Notes: generated by a model not told the origin, from the letters alone. Positions 1 through 6,526 are shown, counted from the stretch's first letter. The stretch: 7,222 nt of DNA from Treponema sp. (GCA_031280065.1 JAITHH010000099.1:1-7222), one strand, 5' to 3'. Translations and numbers: made by a program.

Positions 1-150
1 CAGTTCCGCGAGATACGCGCCCGGCAGGACATTCTGGAAATATCCGCGCAGGAAATGGAAAAGGTTTTTGACGGCAGCCTGCTTAACGCGGAAATCATTG
101 TCGGCAAAGGAGACGCTATTACCGTACAAACCTACGAGCGGATGCGGTAG
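1..150 (+). CDS. 3' end of an unrecognised gene (partial)
   Basis: Frame 1 is open from the window edge to a TAG stop and gives 49 residues, beginning QFREIRARQDILEISAQ and ending TVQTYERMR. The amino-acid mix (charged helix, then a hydrophobic strand such as AEIIVG) looks like a real soluble protein C-terminus. It is too short for me to name a family. The gene converges on the large minus-strand operon, with 55 bp between the two stop codons. Function unknown; being a genuine coding end is likely but rests on an open frame and composition only. Confidence 0.6.
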   Translation, partial: QFREIRARQDILEISAQEMEKVFDGSLLNAEIIVGKGDAITVQTYERMR

Positions 151-164
151 CCTGACGCGCAGTT

Positions 165-187
165 GCGGGGTATGCCGCTTGCCCCGC
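165..187. terminator. possible bidirectional hairpin between convergent genes
   Basis: GCGGGG (165-170) pairs with CCCCGC (182-187), extendable by a T-G and an A-T pair to 8 bp with a 7-nt loop. It sits in the 55-bp gap between the stop of the upstream plus gene and the stop of the minus-strand operon, where a terminator is expected. Neither side has a T run, so it is not a classic intrinsic terminator. Confidence 0.3.
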
Positions 188-205
188 TTCATCGTACCGG
201 TTACC

Positions 206-2377
206 TTATCTGACCGCCTCCAGTGTCCCGATTACCCGCCGGTTCTGCTCCTCCGTGCCGATAGTAACGCGCAGCCAGGCGGGCATACCAAACTCCGCGC
301 CGTTGCGGACCAGGATTCCCCGTTTGAGAAACTCCAGCTCAAACAGCGCGGCGTCCCGGCCCGTGTCGAACATGATGAAATTCCCCGCCGTGGGAAGGTA
401 ACGGAGGCCGAGCCGGTCAAGTTCCGCGTAGTAGAAATCACGCCCCCGCTGGTTTTCAGTCAATACATGCCGGTAAAACACATCGTCCTCCAGCGCGGCA
501 AGGGCGGCGGCCTGGGCAAGGGCGTTCACGTTCACCGGGGAGCGGACGCGGGAGAGCGTCCCGATAAGGCCCGCATCGCCAATCGCATAACCGAGCCGCA
601 GAGATGCAAGACCGTAGACCTTTGAAAAGGTGCGGAGGCTCAAGAGGTTCCGGTAACGGTGAATCAGCGCGAGGGCGTCCGGCGCGTCAGGCGGGGCAAA
701 GTCGATATACACCTCGTCGAGGACGACCAGTATCTCAGGCGGAACCCGTTCAAGAAACGCCTCCAACTCAGCGGCGTTTATGTAGGTCCCTGTAGGGTTG
801 TTCGGGTTACAGAGCCAGATAAGGCGCGTCCTGCCGCATATCCGCTCCAGCGTCCGCTCCAAATCAAGCCGGTGATCCTTCAAGGGGACAAACACCGGCG
901 CCGCGTTCTCCGCCTGGGAAACGATGCCATACCAGCCGAAGGACGGCTGGGGGATCAGCGCCTCGGTCCCGTCCTCCAGCGCCGCCAGCGCCGCGATGCT
1001 GATAAGCTCGAAAGAGCCGTTTCCAAAGAGCAGCTCACCGGGCGATACATCGAGCTTCCGCGCAAGCGCCTCCCGCAGCTTCGAGACCCCTGTGTCCGGG
1101 TAGTAGGACAGCTCCCCATAGGCCCGTTCCAGCGCCTCGATCACCCGCGGCGAAGTGCCATGGAGATTCTCGTTGCCGGCGAGCTTCAGTATGTCCTTGA
1201 GGCCGAATTCCCGCTTTGCCGACTCCAGCGAACGGGCCGGCTTAAAAGGCTGTATCCCGTCCAGCGCGTTTTTATAGGCCGCCGGAACCGCGCTTTCCTC
1301 TGCCCTGGCGCTTGCCCCAAGCAGGGCTTGGCGCAGTTCCTCTGCGTTCCAGTCCTCCAGCAGGCCCGGATAGCGGGGCGTTGATTCCCGAAGCCGCCGC
1401 TCAAGCACGGTGAATTTCCGTTCAAAATCAGGCTCAAGGCCCAATTCCCGCAGTGTCAGCGGAATTTTCAGCTTTTTGAAGACCCCGATCCGGTGGGCAA
1501 TCTCCGCCGCGCCGCGCCGCTCAAGCAGCGCCTGTGCCACAAGGCCGAAGGCCACCTTCTCGCCGTGGAGAAGTCCCCGCGTTTCCGGCAGGGCGGAACA
1601 GGCGTTGTAAAAGGGATGGGCGATACCCTGGGTGTCGGCGATGGTACGCACCGCCCCGCAGAGCCCTGCCACGGCAAATATGCAGTCCGCGATCTCCCGT
1701 ACATCCTCCTCGCGGTATTCGCCCCGTTCCAGCGCATCCGCGACCCGCGCCCCCCGGTCTTCCAGTATCTCACGGGCGAATTTCCCGTAGCTCACCGTCA
1801 GCCGGAGGTAGAAATCATTACTGGTCAGGAGGTTGGGGTAGGCCTCGTACCACTTGGCGAGGGTATCGGCGATTCCAGAGCGGATGAAACGCGCCGGTGC
1901 GCGGGCAATAAGGCCGAGGTCGGCGATGACCATGCGGGGGGAGCGGGCGTTGAAGAGCGGCCCTTCCATAACCCCCTGCGCGTCATACATCACGGAGACT
2001 GCCGCCCAGCACGCGCAGGTCGCGGCAATCGTGGGCATCGTGATTACCGGCAGGGCGGCGTAGGTCCCCGCAGCCTTTGCCGTGTCCAAAATCCGTCCGC
2101 CTCCCAGCCCCGCCACGGCCCCGGCTCCGTAGTTCCGGGCGAGTTCCGCGATGCGCTTGGCCTCCGCGTGGGTGGGATAGCCGCCGTATTCTTCTATTAT
2201 ATAGGCGATACCGGCGCGGTCCAGAGCGGGCAAGAGGCTCTCCTTGGCAAGGGAGAGGGCCGTCCTCCCCGCGACAAGCAGGAGCCGGTCCGTGAGCAGG
2301 GGGGCGATCAGCTCCCCGGCGCGGCTTAAGGCGCCGTCTTCGCTGCAGTATGTTGCCGGCGCAAGATAGTGAATCAT
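206..2377 (-). CDS. fusion: HcxA/GldA-like dehydrogenase + HisC-type aminotransferase
   Basis: This 723-residue protein has two complete enzyme domains. Residues 1-355 are an iron/zinc alcohol dehydrogenase-fold enzyme of the GldA group. It shows the nucleotide loop GLGGGRILDTAK (90-101), the motif PTIAATCA (115-122), GIADTLAKWYEA (168-179) and HGEKVAFG (271-278). Likely metal ligands are D171, H254 and H271. From memory, PTIAATCA and DTLAKWYEA resemble E. coli YbdH/HcxA, an NADP-linked 2-hydroxycarboxylate dehydrogenase, more than glycerol dehydrogenase. After a linker (about 356-385), residues 386-723 are a fold-type I PLP aminotransferase of the HisC group: NEN (402-404), GNGS (452-455), NPNNPTG (524-530), DEVY (554-557), RTFSK with PLP lysine K586, R594, and R703 for the substrate carboxylate. 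Both active sites look intact. The start is supported by GGAGG at 2382-2386 and an ATGA overlap with the upstream gene. Inferred role: coupled 2-hydroxy acid, 2-oxo acid and amino acid conversion, probably cytoplasmic. Substrate unknown; a histidine-biosynthesis role is unlikely in this context. Confidence 0.88.
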   Translation of the reverse strand: MIHYLAPATYCSEDGALSRAGELIAPLLTDRLLLVAGRTALSLAKESLLPALDRAGIAYIIEEYGGYPTHAEAKRIAELARNYGAGAVAGLGGGRILDTAKAAGTYAALPVITMPTIAATCACWAAVSVMYDAQGVMEGPLFNARSPRMVIADLGLIARAPARFIRSGIADTLAKWYEAYPNLLTSNDFYLRLTVSYGKFAREILEDRGARVADALERGEYREEDVREIADCIFAVAGLCGAVRTIADTQGIAHPFYNACSALPETRGLLHGEKVAFGLVAQALLERRGAAEIAHRIGVFKKLKIPLTLRELGLEPDFERKFTVLERRLRESTPRYPGLLEDWNAEELRQALLGASARAEESAVPAAYKNALDGIQPFKPARSLESAKREFGLKDILKLAGNENLHGTSPRVIEALERAYGELSYYPDTGVSKLREALARKLDVSPGELLFGNGSFELISIAALAALEDGTEALIPQPSFGWYGIVSQAENAAPVFVPLKDHRLDLERTLERICGRTRLIWLCNPNNPTGTYINAAELEAFLERVPPEILVVLDEVYIDFAPPDAPDALALIHRYRNLLSLRTFSKVYGLASLRLGYAIGDAGLIGTLSRVRSPVNVNALAQAAALAALEDDVFYRHVLTENQRGRDFYYAELDRLGLRYLPTAGNFIMFDTGRDAALFELEFLKRGILVRNGAEFGMPAWLRVTIGTEEQNRRVIGTLEAVR

Positions 2378-3300
2378 AGTACCTCCGATGCGATATAGCG
2401 TTCCCCCGAATCGGGGAATATCATCACGATGTTCTTTCCCTGCGCTTCGCCGCGTCCGGCAAGTTCCAGACCGGCGGCCAGCGCCGCGCCCGAAGAAGGA
2501 CCGGCGAGCAGTCCTTCACTCTGGGCAAGCGTCCGGGCCGTTTCAAAGGCCGCCTCGTCGCTTATCCGCAGCACCTCGTCGTAGATGTGGACGTTGAGTA
2601 CCGCCGGGGCAAAGCCCGCCCCTATCCCCTGGATGCGGTGATGCCCGCTTTTTCCCTGGGAGAGGAAGGGGGAAGCGGCGGGTTCCACAGCGATGACGCG
2701 AATCGCGGGGTTTACCGACTTGAGGAAAGCGCCCGCCCCGCTGATGGTGCCGCCGGTGCCCACTCCCGCGATGAGGTAATCGGCCTTGCCCCCGGTCTGC
2801 CGCCAGATTTCCGGCCCCGTTTCGGCGAAGTGCGCCTGGGGGTTTGCCGGATTTGCAAACTGGCCGGGGATAAAGCTGTCGGGCAGGGCCGCGGCAAGCT
2901 CTTCCGCCTTGGCAATCGCCCCCCGTATCCCCTGGGCCCCATCGGTGAGCGCAACCTCGGCGCGGTAGGTGCGGAGCACGTCCAGGTGGGCCTTGGAAGC
3001 GGTGTCCGGCATAACGATGATCACCCGGTAGCCCTTGAAGGCGGCCACCGCCGCAAGGCCGATCCCGGTGTTGCCGCTGGTCGGCTCGATGATCACGGTC
3101 CCGGGCCCGATAAGGCCCTTTGCTTCGGCGTCCTCGATCATGGCCCGGGCCGTGCGGTCTTTCACGCTCCCGCCGGGGTTAAAGAATTCCAGCTTTGCTA
3201 AGAGCCGCGCCCTGGAGGAAAACCGCTTTTCAACGCGGCCAAGCTCCATCAAAGGCGTATTGCCGATCAGCGCGGCAAGGTCCTGTTTAATTTCAGCCAT
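2374..3300 (-). CDS. cysK: cysteine synthase family enzyme (O-acetylserine sulfhydrylase-like)
   Basis: This is a 308-residue PLP fold-type II enzyme of normal CysK length. Family hallmarks run in order: NTPLMEL (14-20), NPGGSVKDR with PLP lysine K47, EPTSGNTGIGLA (72-83, substrate carboxylate loop), GQFANPANP (146-154, with Q147), GTGGTISG (181-188, PLP phosphate loop), HRIQGIGAGF (221-230), GPSSGAA (267-273) and PDSGERY (296-302). The family makes cysteine from O-acetylserine and sulfide, or does related beta-replacements. The loop after MPDT reads ASKAHLDVLR, where typical enzymes have M-S-x-E-R-R, so the substrate may differ. The ATG directly follows the permease TAA, with GGAG at 3308-3311 seven bases upstream. 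The stop overlaps the next gene (ATGA), so translation is probably coupled. The family is certain; the cysteine synthase reaction itself is probable. Confidence 0.88.
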   Translation of the reverse strand: MAEIKQDLAALIGNTPLMELGRVEKRFSSRARLLAKLEFFNPGGSVKDRTARAMIEDAEAKGLIGPGTVIIEPTSGNTGIGLAAVAAFKGYRVIIVMPDTASKAHLDVLRTYRAEVALTDGAQGIRGAIAKAEELAAALPDSFIPGQFANPANPQAHFAETGPEIWRQTGGKADYLIAGVGTGGTISGAGAFLKSVNPAIRVIAVEPAASPFLSQGKSGHHRIQGIGAGFAPAVLNVHIYDEVLRISDEAAFETARTLAQSEGLLAGPSSGAALAAGLELAGRGEAQGKNIVMIFPDSGERYIASEVL

Positions 3301-4266
3301 TTAATAACTCCAGGTAATGATTTTCCGGCGGAGCGCCGCGATAAGGGCATTCAACGCGGTGATCACCAGGGCGATAAAAAAGATACCCGCTATCGCCTGC
3401 GTGTAATTCGCGTAGTCCAGGGAGCGGCGCACATAGAAACCCATCCCCCGGTCAGCCCCGATCATCTCGGCCACGGTGAGGGTCATCACCGAAATCGAAA
3501 GAACCGTGGTCATGTCGTTCAGAATATGGGGCAGGGACCAGGGGAGGATGATATTGAATATCATCGCCGGAGTGCGCACGTTGAGTATGCGGGCCGTGTT
3601 GATGATGCGGGCGTCTATCGTCCCTACCCGCTGTATCATGTTCATGAAGAGCATCCAGAAGGTTCCGCAGAAGATCACGAACACCGATGCGCTGGTAAAG
3701 GTTGGCATCATCACCACGAGGTAGGGGCTGTAGATAAGCGCCGGTACGGTGCTTATCGCCTTGGCAATGGGAAACACCGCGTTCCGCAGCCTTGGAATCC
3801 AGCCCACGGCGGTTCCCAGGATTATCCCGGCGGCAATCGACGCGATAAACCCGCTGAGGAGGAGGAATATCGAGCGCCCAAAGCCTGATGCGATCATCCG
3901 GTAGTCGCTGATGAACACGTTAAACACATTCTCCGGCGCGGGGACAAACACATACGGCAGGATGTCCCGCTTCGTAACGGCCAAATCCCAGACGAGGAGG
4001 AAGCCGAACACGATGCCGGCCACATCAAGGGCCGCCCGGCGGCCCTTCTCCCGCCCGATTTTGAACTGGAAGTAAACCCAGGCGATAAAGGACGCGCCGA
4101 TAAAGGCCCACGGCTCCGCTGTCTTAACCCGCGCACTCATGCCCGAAGGCAGGGCCAGGGCGCATACCGGAATCAGGGCGAAAAACAGCGTGGGCAGGTT
4201 GAAGATGCGTCCCCCCAGCCCCAGCGGTTTTGTCCCCTCGCCATTCCCCGCTCTTGGATCATTCAT
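3301..4266 (-). CDS. ABC transporter permease (SsuC/TauC/NrtB-type)
   Basis: This 321-residue inner-membrane protein is the permease of the importer encoded with the two genes upstream. Hydrophobic stretches lie near residues 22-40, 53-68, 80-97, 132-152, 165-186, 192-210, 250-268 and 290-312. The first three precede the core domain and make the protein longer than typical SsuC proteins (about 260). The ATPase-contact EAA loop is recognisable at 222-242 ([12 protein letters not shown]... ending IILPW), but its usual E and G are both [12 protein letters not shown] (267-277) is typical of this permease class. The start has AGGAGG at 4274-4279 with a 7-base spacer and overlaps the ATPase stop (ATGA). 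The substrate cannot be read from the sequence; sulfonates, taurine, nitrate and thiamine precursors are all moved by relatives. Confidence 0.88.
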   Translation of the reverse strand: MNDPRAGNGEGTKPLGLGGRIFNLPTLFFALIPVCALALPSGMSARVKTAEPWAFIGASFIAWVYFQFKIGREKGRRAALDVAGIVFGFLLVWDLAVTKRDILPYVFVPAPENVFNVFISDYRMIASGFGRSIFLLLSGFIASIAAGIILGTAVGWIPRLRNAVFPIAKAISTVPALIYSPYLVVMMPTFTSASVFVIFCGTFWMLFMNMIQRVGTIDARIINTARILNVRTPAMIFNIILPWSLPHILNDMTTVLSISVMTLTVAEMIGADRGMGFYVRRSLDYANYTQAIAGIFFIALVITALNALIAALRRKIITWSY

Positions 4267-5066
4267 AGCACAACCTCCTCTCCGCCGATGTGGTCCGTTA
4301 CGTCTTGGTAGAATTTCGATACCAGGGCCGCCCGGAGCCGGCGGTATTCATCGCTGTCCGTGATCTGTCCCCCCTTGCTCCGGGGACGGCCCAGGCACAC
4401 GGGAATCGTCTCGGCCAGCGTCCCCGGCTTCATGAAGATGATCTCGTCAGCCAGCAGGAGCGCCTCGTCGATGTCGTGGGTTACGAACACCACGGTCTTC
4501 TTCCGCTGGTCATTCCCCCAGAGTTCCAGCAGCAATTCCTGGAGGACCACCCGCGTCTTGGCGTCGATGGCCCCAAAAGGCTCATCCATGAGGAGTATCG
4601 CGGGGTTCACGGCCAGGGCGCGGGCAATAGCGACCCGCTGCTGCATACCGCCGGAAAGTTCACCGGGCAGTTTATCGCCCACGGCCTCCAGCCCGACCCG
4701 CCGCAGAAACCCGGCGGCGCGTTCCTCATACTCCGGGCCCCGGAGGTTCTTCAGCGCATGTTTCATCCCGAATATCACGTTCTGTTTGGCCGTCATCCAG
4801 GGGAAGAGGGTGTACTGCTGAAACACCACTGCCCGCTCCGTCCCCGTCCCCTTGACCGGCTCGCCGTCAATGAGCGCCTGTCCCGAATGGGGCGCGATGA
4901 GCCCCTCCAGTACGCCGAGCAAGGTACTCTTGCCGCAGCCGGAGGGACCGATCACACAGACAAAGGCGCCGTCTTCAATGACCGCGTTCACCTGGTCAAG
5001 CGCCCTAAATTCGCGCTCTCCCTTGCGAAAAACAACGCTCAGGTCTTTAATTTCTATTCTGCTCAT
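4263..5066 (-). CDS. ABC transporter ATP-binding protein (SsuB/TauB/NrtD-type)
   Basis: This 267-residue ATPase energises import through the neighbouring permease. All nucleotide-binding motifs are intact: Walker [10 protein letters not shown] (40-48), Q-loop FQQYTLFPW (82-90), signature LSGGMQQR (137-144), Walker B ILLMDEP (157-163) followed by FGAID, and the switch histidine H197 in VTHDIDEA. Length and the QQYTLFPW form of the Q-loop fit the nitrate/sulfonate/taurine class. The 79 bp upstream contain a palindromic element, and the sequence just before the ATG (GGCGGACGGCT) is a poor Shine-Dalgarno. That suggests lower translation than the binding protein, as is usual in such operons. The start is chosen because [13 protein letters not shown] is the normal family N-terminus. 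Confidence 0.93.
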   Translation of the reverse strand: MSRIEIKDLSVVFRKGEREFRALDQVNAVIEDGAFVCVIGPSGCGKSTLLGVLEGLIAPHSGQALIDGEPVKGTGTERAVVFQQYTLFPWMTAKQNVIFGMKHALKNLRGPEYEERAAGFLRRVGLEAVGDKLPGELSGGMQQRVAIARALAVNPAILLMDEPFGAIDAKTRVVLQELLLELWGNDQRKKTVVFVTHDIDEALLLADEIIFMKPGTLAETIPVCLGRPRSKGGQITDSDEYRRLRAALVSKFYQDVTDHIGGEEVVL

Positions 5067-5081
5067 AGCCGTCCGCCGGTT

Positions 5082-5146
5082 AGAGCCCGAAAATCGGGAT
5101 TTTTGCGGTCAATAGACCGCAAAAATCCACAGATTGAACAGGCTCT
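5082..5146. repeat. REP-like palindromic element inside the operon
   Basis: GGATTTTTGCGGTC (5097-5110) and GACCGCAAAAATCC (5115-5128) form a perfect 14-bp stem around AATA. An outer pair, AGAGCC (5082-5087) with GGCTCT (5141-5146), encloses it. A second small hairpin, CCCGA/TCGGG (5086-5098), overlaps one side and would compete with it. The element fills almost the whole gap between the binding protein and the ATPase, and its edge reaches into the binding protein's stop codon. No long T run follows the stem. Palindromes in this position in other operons stabilise the upstream message or limit downstream expression; that role here is inference. Whether it is a dispersed repeat cannot be seen from one copy. 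Confidence 0.6.
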
Positions 5147-6225
5147 TAGATGTCCCGGTCGTTCTCCTCGTAATAGGCGGCAAGCTGTTCAAAGAGCTGC
5201 TCGCCCGGATACCGCGCTATCACCGCGTCCAGCGCCTCGCGGTACACGCTCGTGTCCACCACCTCCCGAATCGCGACCCCCTCTGGCTTGATGTAGTTTG
5301 TGGCGATAAGCGTATCCCACACGTTGATCACCCTCCGCAGGTCCGGATCGGGGTTGTAGGAGCGCTCGCCGTTCAAGTTCGAGTCGAATATCGTCTCAAT
5401 GATGAATTCCTCGCTCTGTGAGGTGAGTTCGGCAAACTTCTTGACAATCGCCCCCCGCTGGGCGGGATCGCTAAAGTCCCGGTAGGCCCGCAGGTACGCC
5501 GTGAGGAAGCGCACAAAGAGGTCCCTCTTGGCCTCAAGCGAGGGGGTGTAGGCGTTAAGGCGGCAGCAGAGGTAGTTGGGCGACATCCGGTTCATGGGGA
5601 AGAGGACCGCCAGGCCCAGGTCAAGCGCGCTCTTTCGGAAGGGGCCGCCGCCGATAAAACCGATGTCAATCTGTCCTTTGCGGACCGCCTCGATGATGTT
5701 CGGGTAATTGTCGATTTCCTGAAAGCTCACGTCCTGCTCCAGATCAAGTCCCGCCTGTCCCAGGGCATAGCGGGAAACCATCTCCGAGGTGGAAAGCCGC
5801 ACAGTACCCAGCCGCGCCCCCTTCCAGCCATCCAGGTTCGCGTACTTTTCCGCGTTCTCTGGCCGGGTGATCACGTAGTTGCCCCCGGAAAGCGTCCCCC
5901 CGATGATCTTGATGGGCGCCTTCTGGGATGCGTAGACCAGGGGCGGAATCAGCTCCTGGAGGTACAGGTCCCCCTTTCCGGTACTCAGCGCCTCGGTCCT
6001 CCCGTCCCGCAGGAAGATAAAGTTCGTATCGAGCCCCTCCTCGGCAAAATAGCCTCGCTCGCGGGCGATGAAAGCCAGCGGATTAGAGGTAAGGTTCGGG
6101 TCCGCGATAATGTTGAAGGGCTCCAGCTTGACCGCTTGCGCCGCGGGAGCCTCCTTTTTGGCGCAGGAATACAGTGCCAGCGCCGCGAAAACCAGCGCAA
6201 TCACGCCGGTTACGTTGTTTTTCAT
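5146..6225 (-). CDS. ABC transporter substrate-binding lipoprotein (NMT1/SsuA-like)
   Basis: This 359-residue protein is the capture component of the importer. Residues 1-21 form a lipoprotein signal: basic start MKNN, a hydrophobic stretch, then lipobox LYSC with the modified cysteine at C21, followed by the linker AKKEAPAAQ. The mature part has the order typical of the NMT1/SsuA/TauA family: FNIIADPNLTSNPLAFIA (37-54), RERGYFAEEGLDTNF (55-69), a first ligand lobe near 73-95, GWKGARLGT (the usual start of the second lobe), and NIIEAVRKGQIDIGFIGGG, then a helical C-terminus. It would sit on the periplasmic face and deliver ligand to the permease. AAGGAG at 6232-6237 with a 6-base spacer supports the start. 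It is the first operon gene, preceded by a long leader and a strong promoter. The ligand is not deducible; a small organic anion is the family's usual choice. Confidence 0.88.
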   Translation of the reverse strand: MKNNVTGVIALVFAALALYSCAKKEAPAAQAVKLEPFNIIADPNLTSNPLAFIARERGYFAEEGLDTNFIFLRDGRTEALSTGKGDLYLQELIPPLVYASQKAPIKIIGGTLSGGNYVITRPENAEKYANLDGWKGARLGTVRLSTSEMVSRYALGQAGLDLEQDVSFQEIDNYPNIIEAVRKGQIDIGFIGGGPFRKSALDLGLAVLFPMNRMSPNYLCCRLNAYTPSLEAKRDLFVRFLTAYLRAYRDFSDPAQRGAIVKKFAELTSQSEEFIIETIFDSNLNGERSYNPDPDLRRVINVWDTLIATNYIKPEGVAIREVVDTSVYREALDAVIARYPGEQLFEQLAAYYEENDRDI

Positions 6226-6365
6226 ACATAACTCCTTACAAAAGTTGGAATAGCGGCGTGTCCAGCGCCGCCGGTGAAAAAAGGATAGTTACCCGCCCTG
6301 CAACAATAGTCGGTAGCAGACCGGGGTATGGGACCGAGGTCATGTAAACGAGCCAAGCGCGTCAT
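6222..6365 (-). CDS. possible 47-codon leader ORF (doubtful)
   Basis: An open frame starts at ATG 6365 and ends in a TGA that overlaps the ATG of the binding-protein gene, the same ATGA arrangement used twice inside the operon. The peptide starts MTRLARLHDLGPIPR and contains adjacent cysteines (residues 21-22, codons TGT TGC), which is suggestive upstream of a cysteine-synthase-type gene. AGGAGG lies at 6394-6399, far from the ATG. However, a hairpin (6372-6393) would bring it to an effective 6-base distance. Against coding: only about half of third positions are G or C by my count, well below the operon genes, and the peptide resembles nothing I know. It may be a chance frame through a structured RNA. 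Confidence 0.2.
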   Translation of the reverse strand: MTRLARLHDLGPIPRSATDYCCRAGNYPFFTGGAGHAAIPTFVRSYV

Positions 6366-6443
6366 TATTTTCCGGCCCCGTCTCTGGGGGCGGCCTCCTT
6401 TGTACCGTATCTTATAGTAGAAAACCTATAAGAATACTAGGTT
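6226..6443 (-). promoter_or_regulatory. long structured 5' leader of the operon, class unassigned
   Basis: From the predicted transcript start near 6443 to the ATG at 6225 the leader is about 215 nt, long for a simple untranslated region. In RNA order it has: a 5' hairpin (CTTATAG/CTATAAG, 7 bp plus 3 beyond a bulge, 6408-6436); a GC hairpin with loop CAGAGAC (6372-6393) just after an AGGAGG; a possible long stem ACCC...CTGC with GCAG...GGGT (about 6290-6326); a T6 run near 6276-6281; and GCGGCG/CGCCGC (6-bp stem, 7-nt loop, about 6252-6270) before the ribosome binding site. I could not match it to the SAM, TPP, cobalamin, FMN, guanidine, glycine or T-box cores. A cis-regulatory RNA is plausible but unproven. 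Confidence 0.4.
6408..6436. promoter_or_regulatory. inverted repeat just downstream of the operon start site
   Basis: TATCTTATAG (6408-6417) and CTATAAGAATA (6426-6436) are inverted copies, with one extra base in the second and an 8-bp centre. The repeat begins a few bases after the predicted transcript start. It could be a repressor operator in DNA or the first hairpin of the leader RNA. Nothing in the window identifies a regulator. Confidence 0.4.
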
Positions 6444-6449
6444 AATATC

Positions 6450-6478
6450 ATAATAGCGGGCCGGGAATTTTTTGTCAA
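6450..6478 (-). promoter_or_regulatory. sigma70-type promoter of the transporter/cysK/fusion operon
   Basis: Read on the minus strand, TTGACA (6473-6478) is separated by exactly 17 bases from TATTAT (6450-6455). The -35 is a perfect consensus, the -10 has one mismatch, and the spacing is optimal. Transcription would start near 6443. It is the only strong promoter I see for the five-gene operon. Such a strong core suggests control by repression or by the leader rather than by activation. Confidence 0.75.
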
Positions 6479-6490
6479 GCAGTTGTACCA

Positions 6491-6517
6491 TTGAAATTAC
6501 CCGGTCAATCTTATAAT
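6491..6517 (+). promoter_or_regulatory. promoter for the small membrane-protein genes
   Basis: TTGAAA (6491-6496) and a perfect TATAAT (6512-6517) are separated by 15 bases, shorter than the ideal 17. The predicted start is near 6524, only about three bases before the ATG at 6527. The -35 boxes of this promoter and the divergent operon promoter lie 12 bp apart, so their polymerase sites overlap and could compete. Confidence 0.55.
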
Positions 6518-6526
6518 ACTGTAAGT

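Noticed and set aside
68..625. 185-codon plus-strand frame spanning the end of the first gene and the fusion
   Set aside because: It overlaps the C-terminal end of a clear aminotransferase domain and a different frame of the upstream partial gene; no start signals.
659..2329. Long open frames on the plus strand (for example 659-1384 and 1493-2329)
   Set aside because: They lie entirely opposite the fusion gene, whose motifs are unmistakable. Their arginine- and proline-rich translations are typical of antisense frames in GC-rich DNA.
206..2377. Loss of a metal-ligand histidine in the dehydrogenase domain (HNG replaced by YNA)
   Set aside because: In glycerol dehydrogenase the ligand is the earlier histidine of the H-A-x-H-N-G motif. 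That residue is kept here as H254, so the metal site looks complete.
2587..3201. 204-codon plus-strand frame opposite the cysteine synthase gene
   Set aside because: No ribosome binding site or family motif, and the opposite strand encodes a complete CysK-family protein.
4290..5291. 333-codon plus-strand frame opposite the ATPase gene
   Set aside because: It runs through a complete ABC ATPase, the palindrome and part of the binding protein on the other strand; low-complexity antisense composition.
6276..6300. Intrinsic terminator in the leader at the T6 run
   Set aside because: The only hairpin directly before the T6 run is a weak 4-bp stem (GGGT/ATCC), so a classical attenuator is not supported.
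6226..6443. Leader as a known riboswitch (SAM, TPP, cobalamin, guanidine/ykkC) or a T-box
   Set aside because: None of the conserved core strings I know for these classes is present on either strand, so I left it unassigned.
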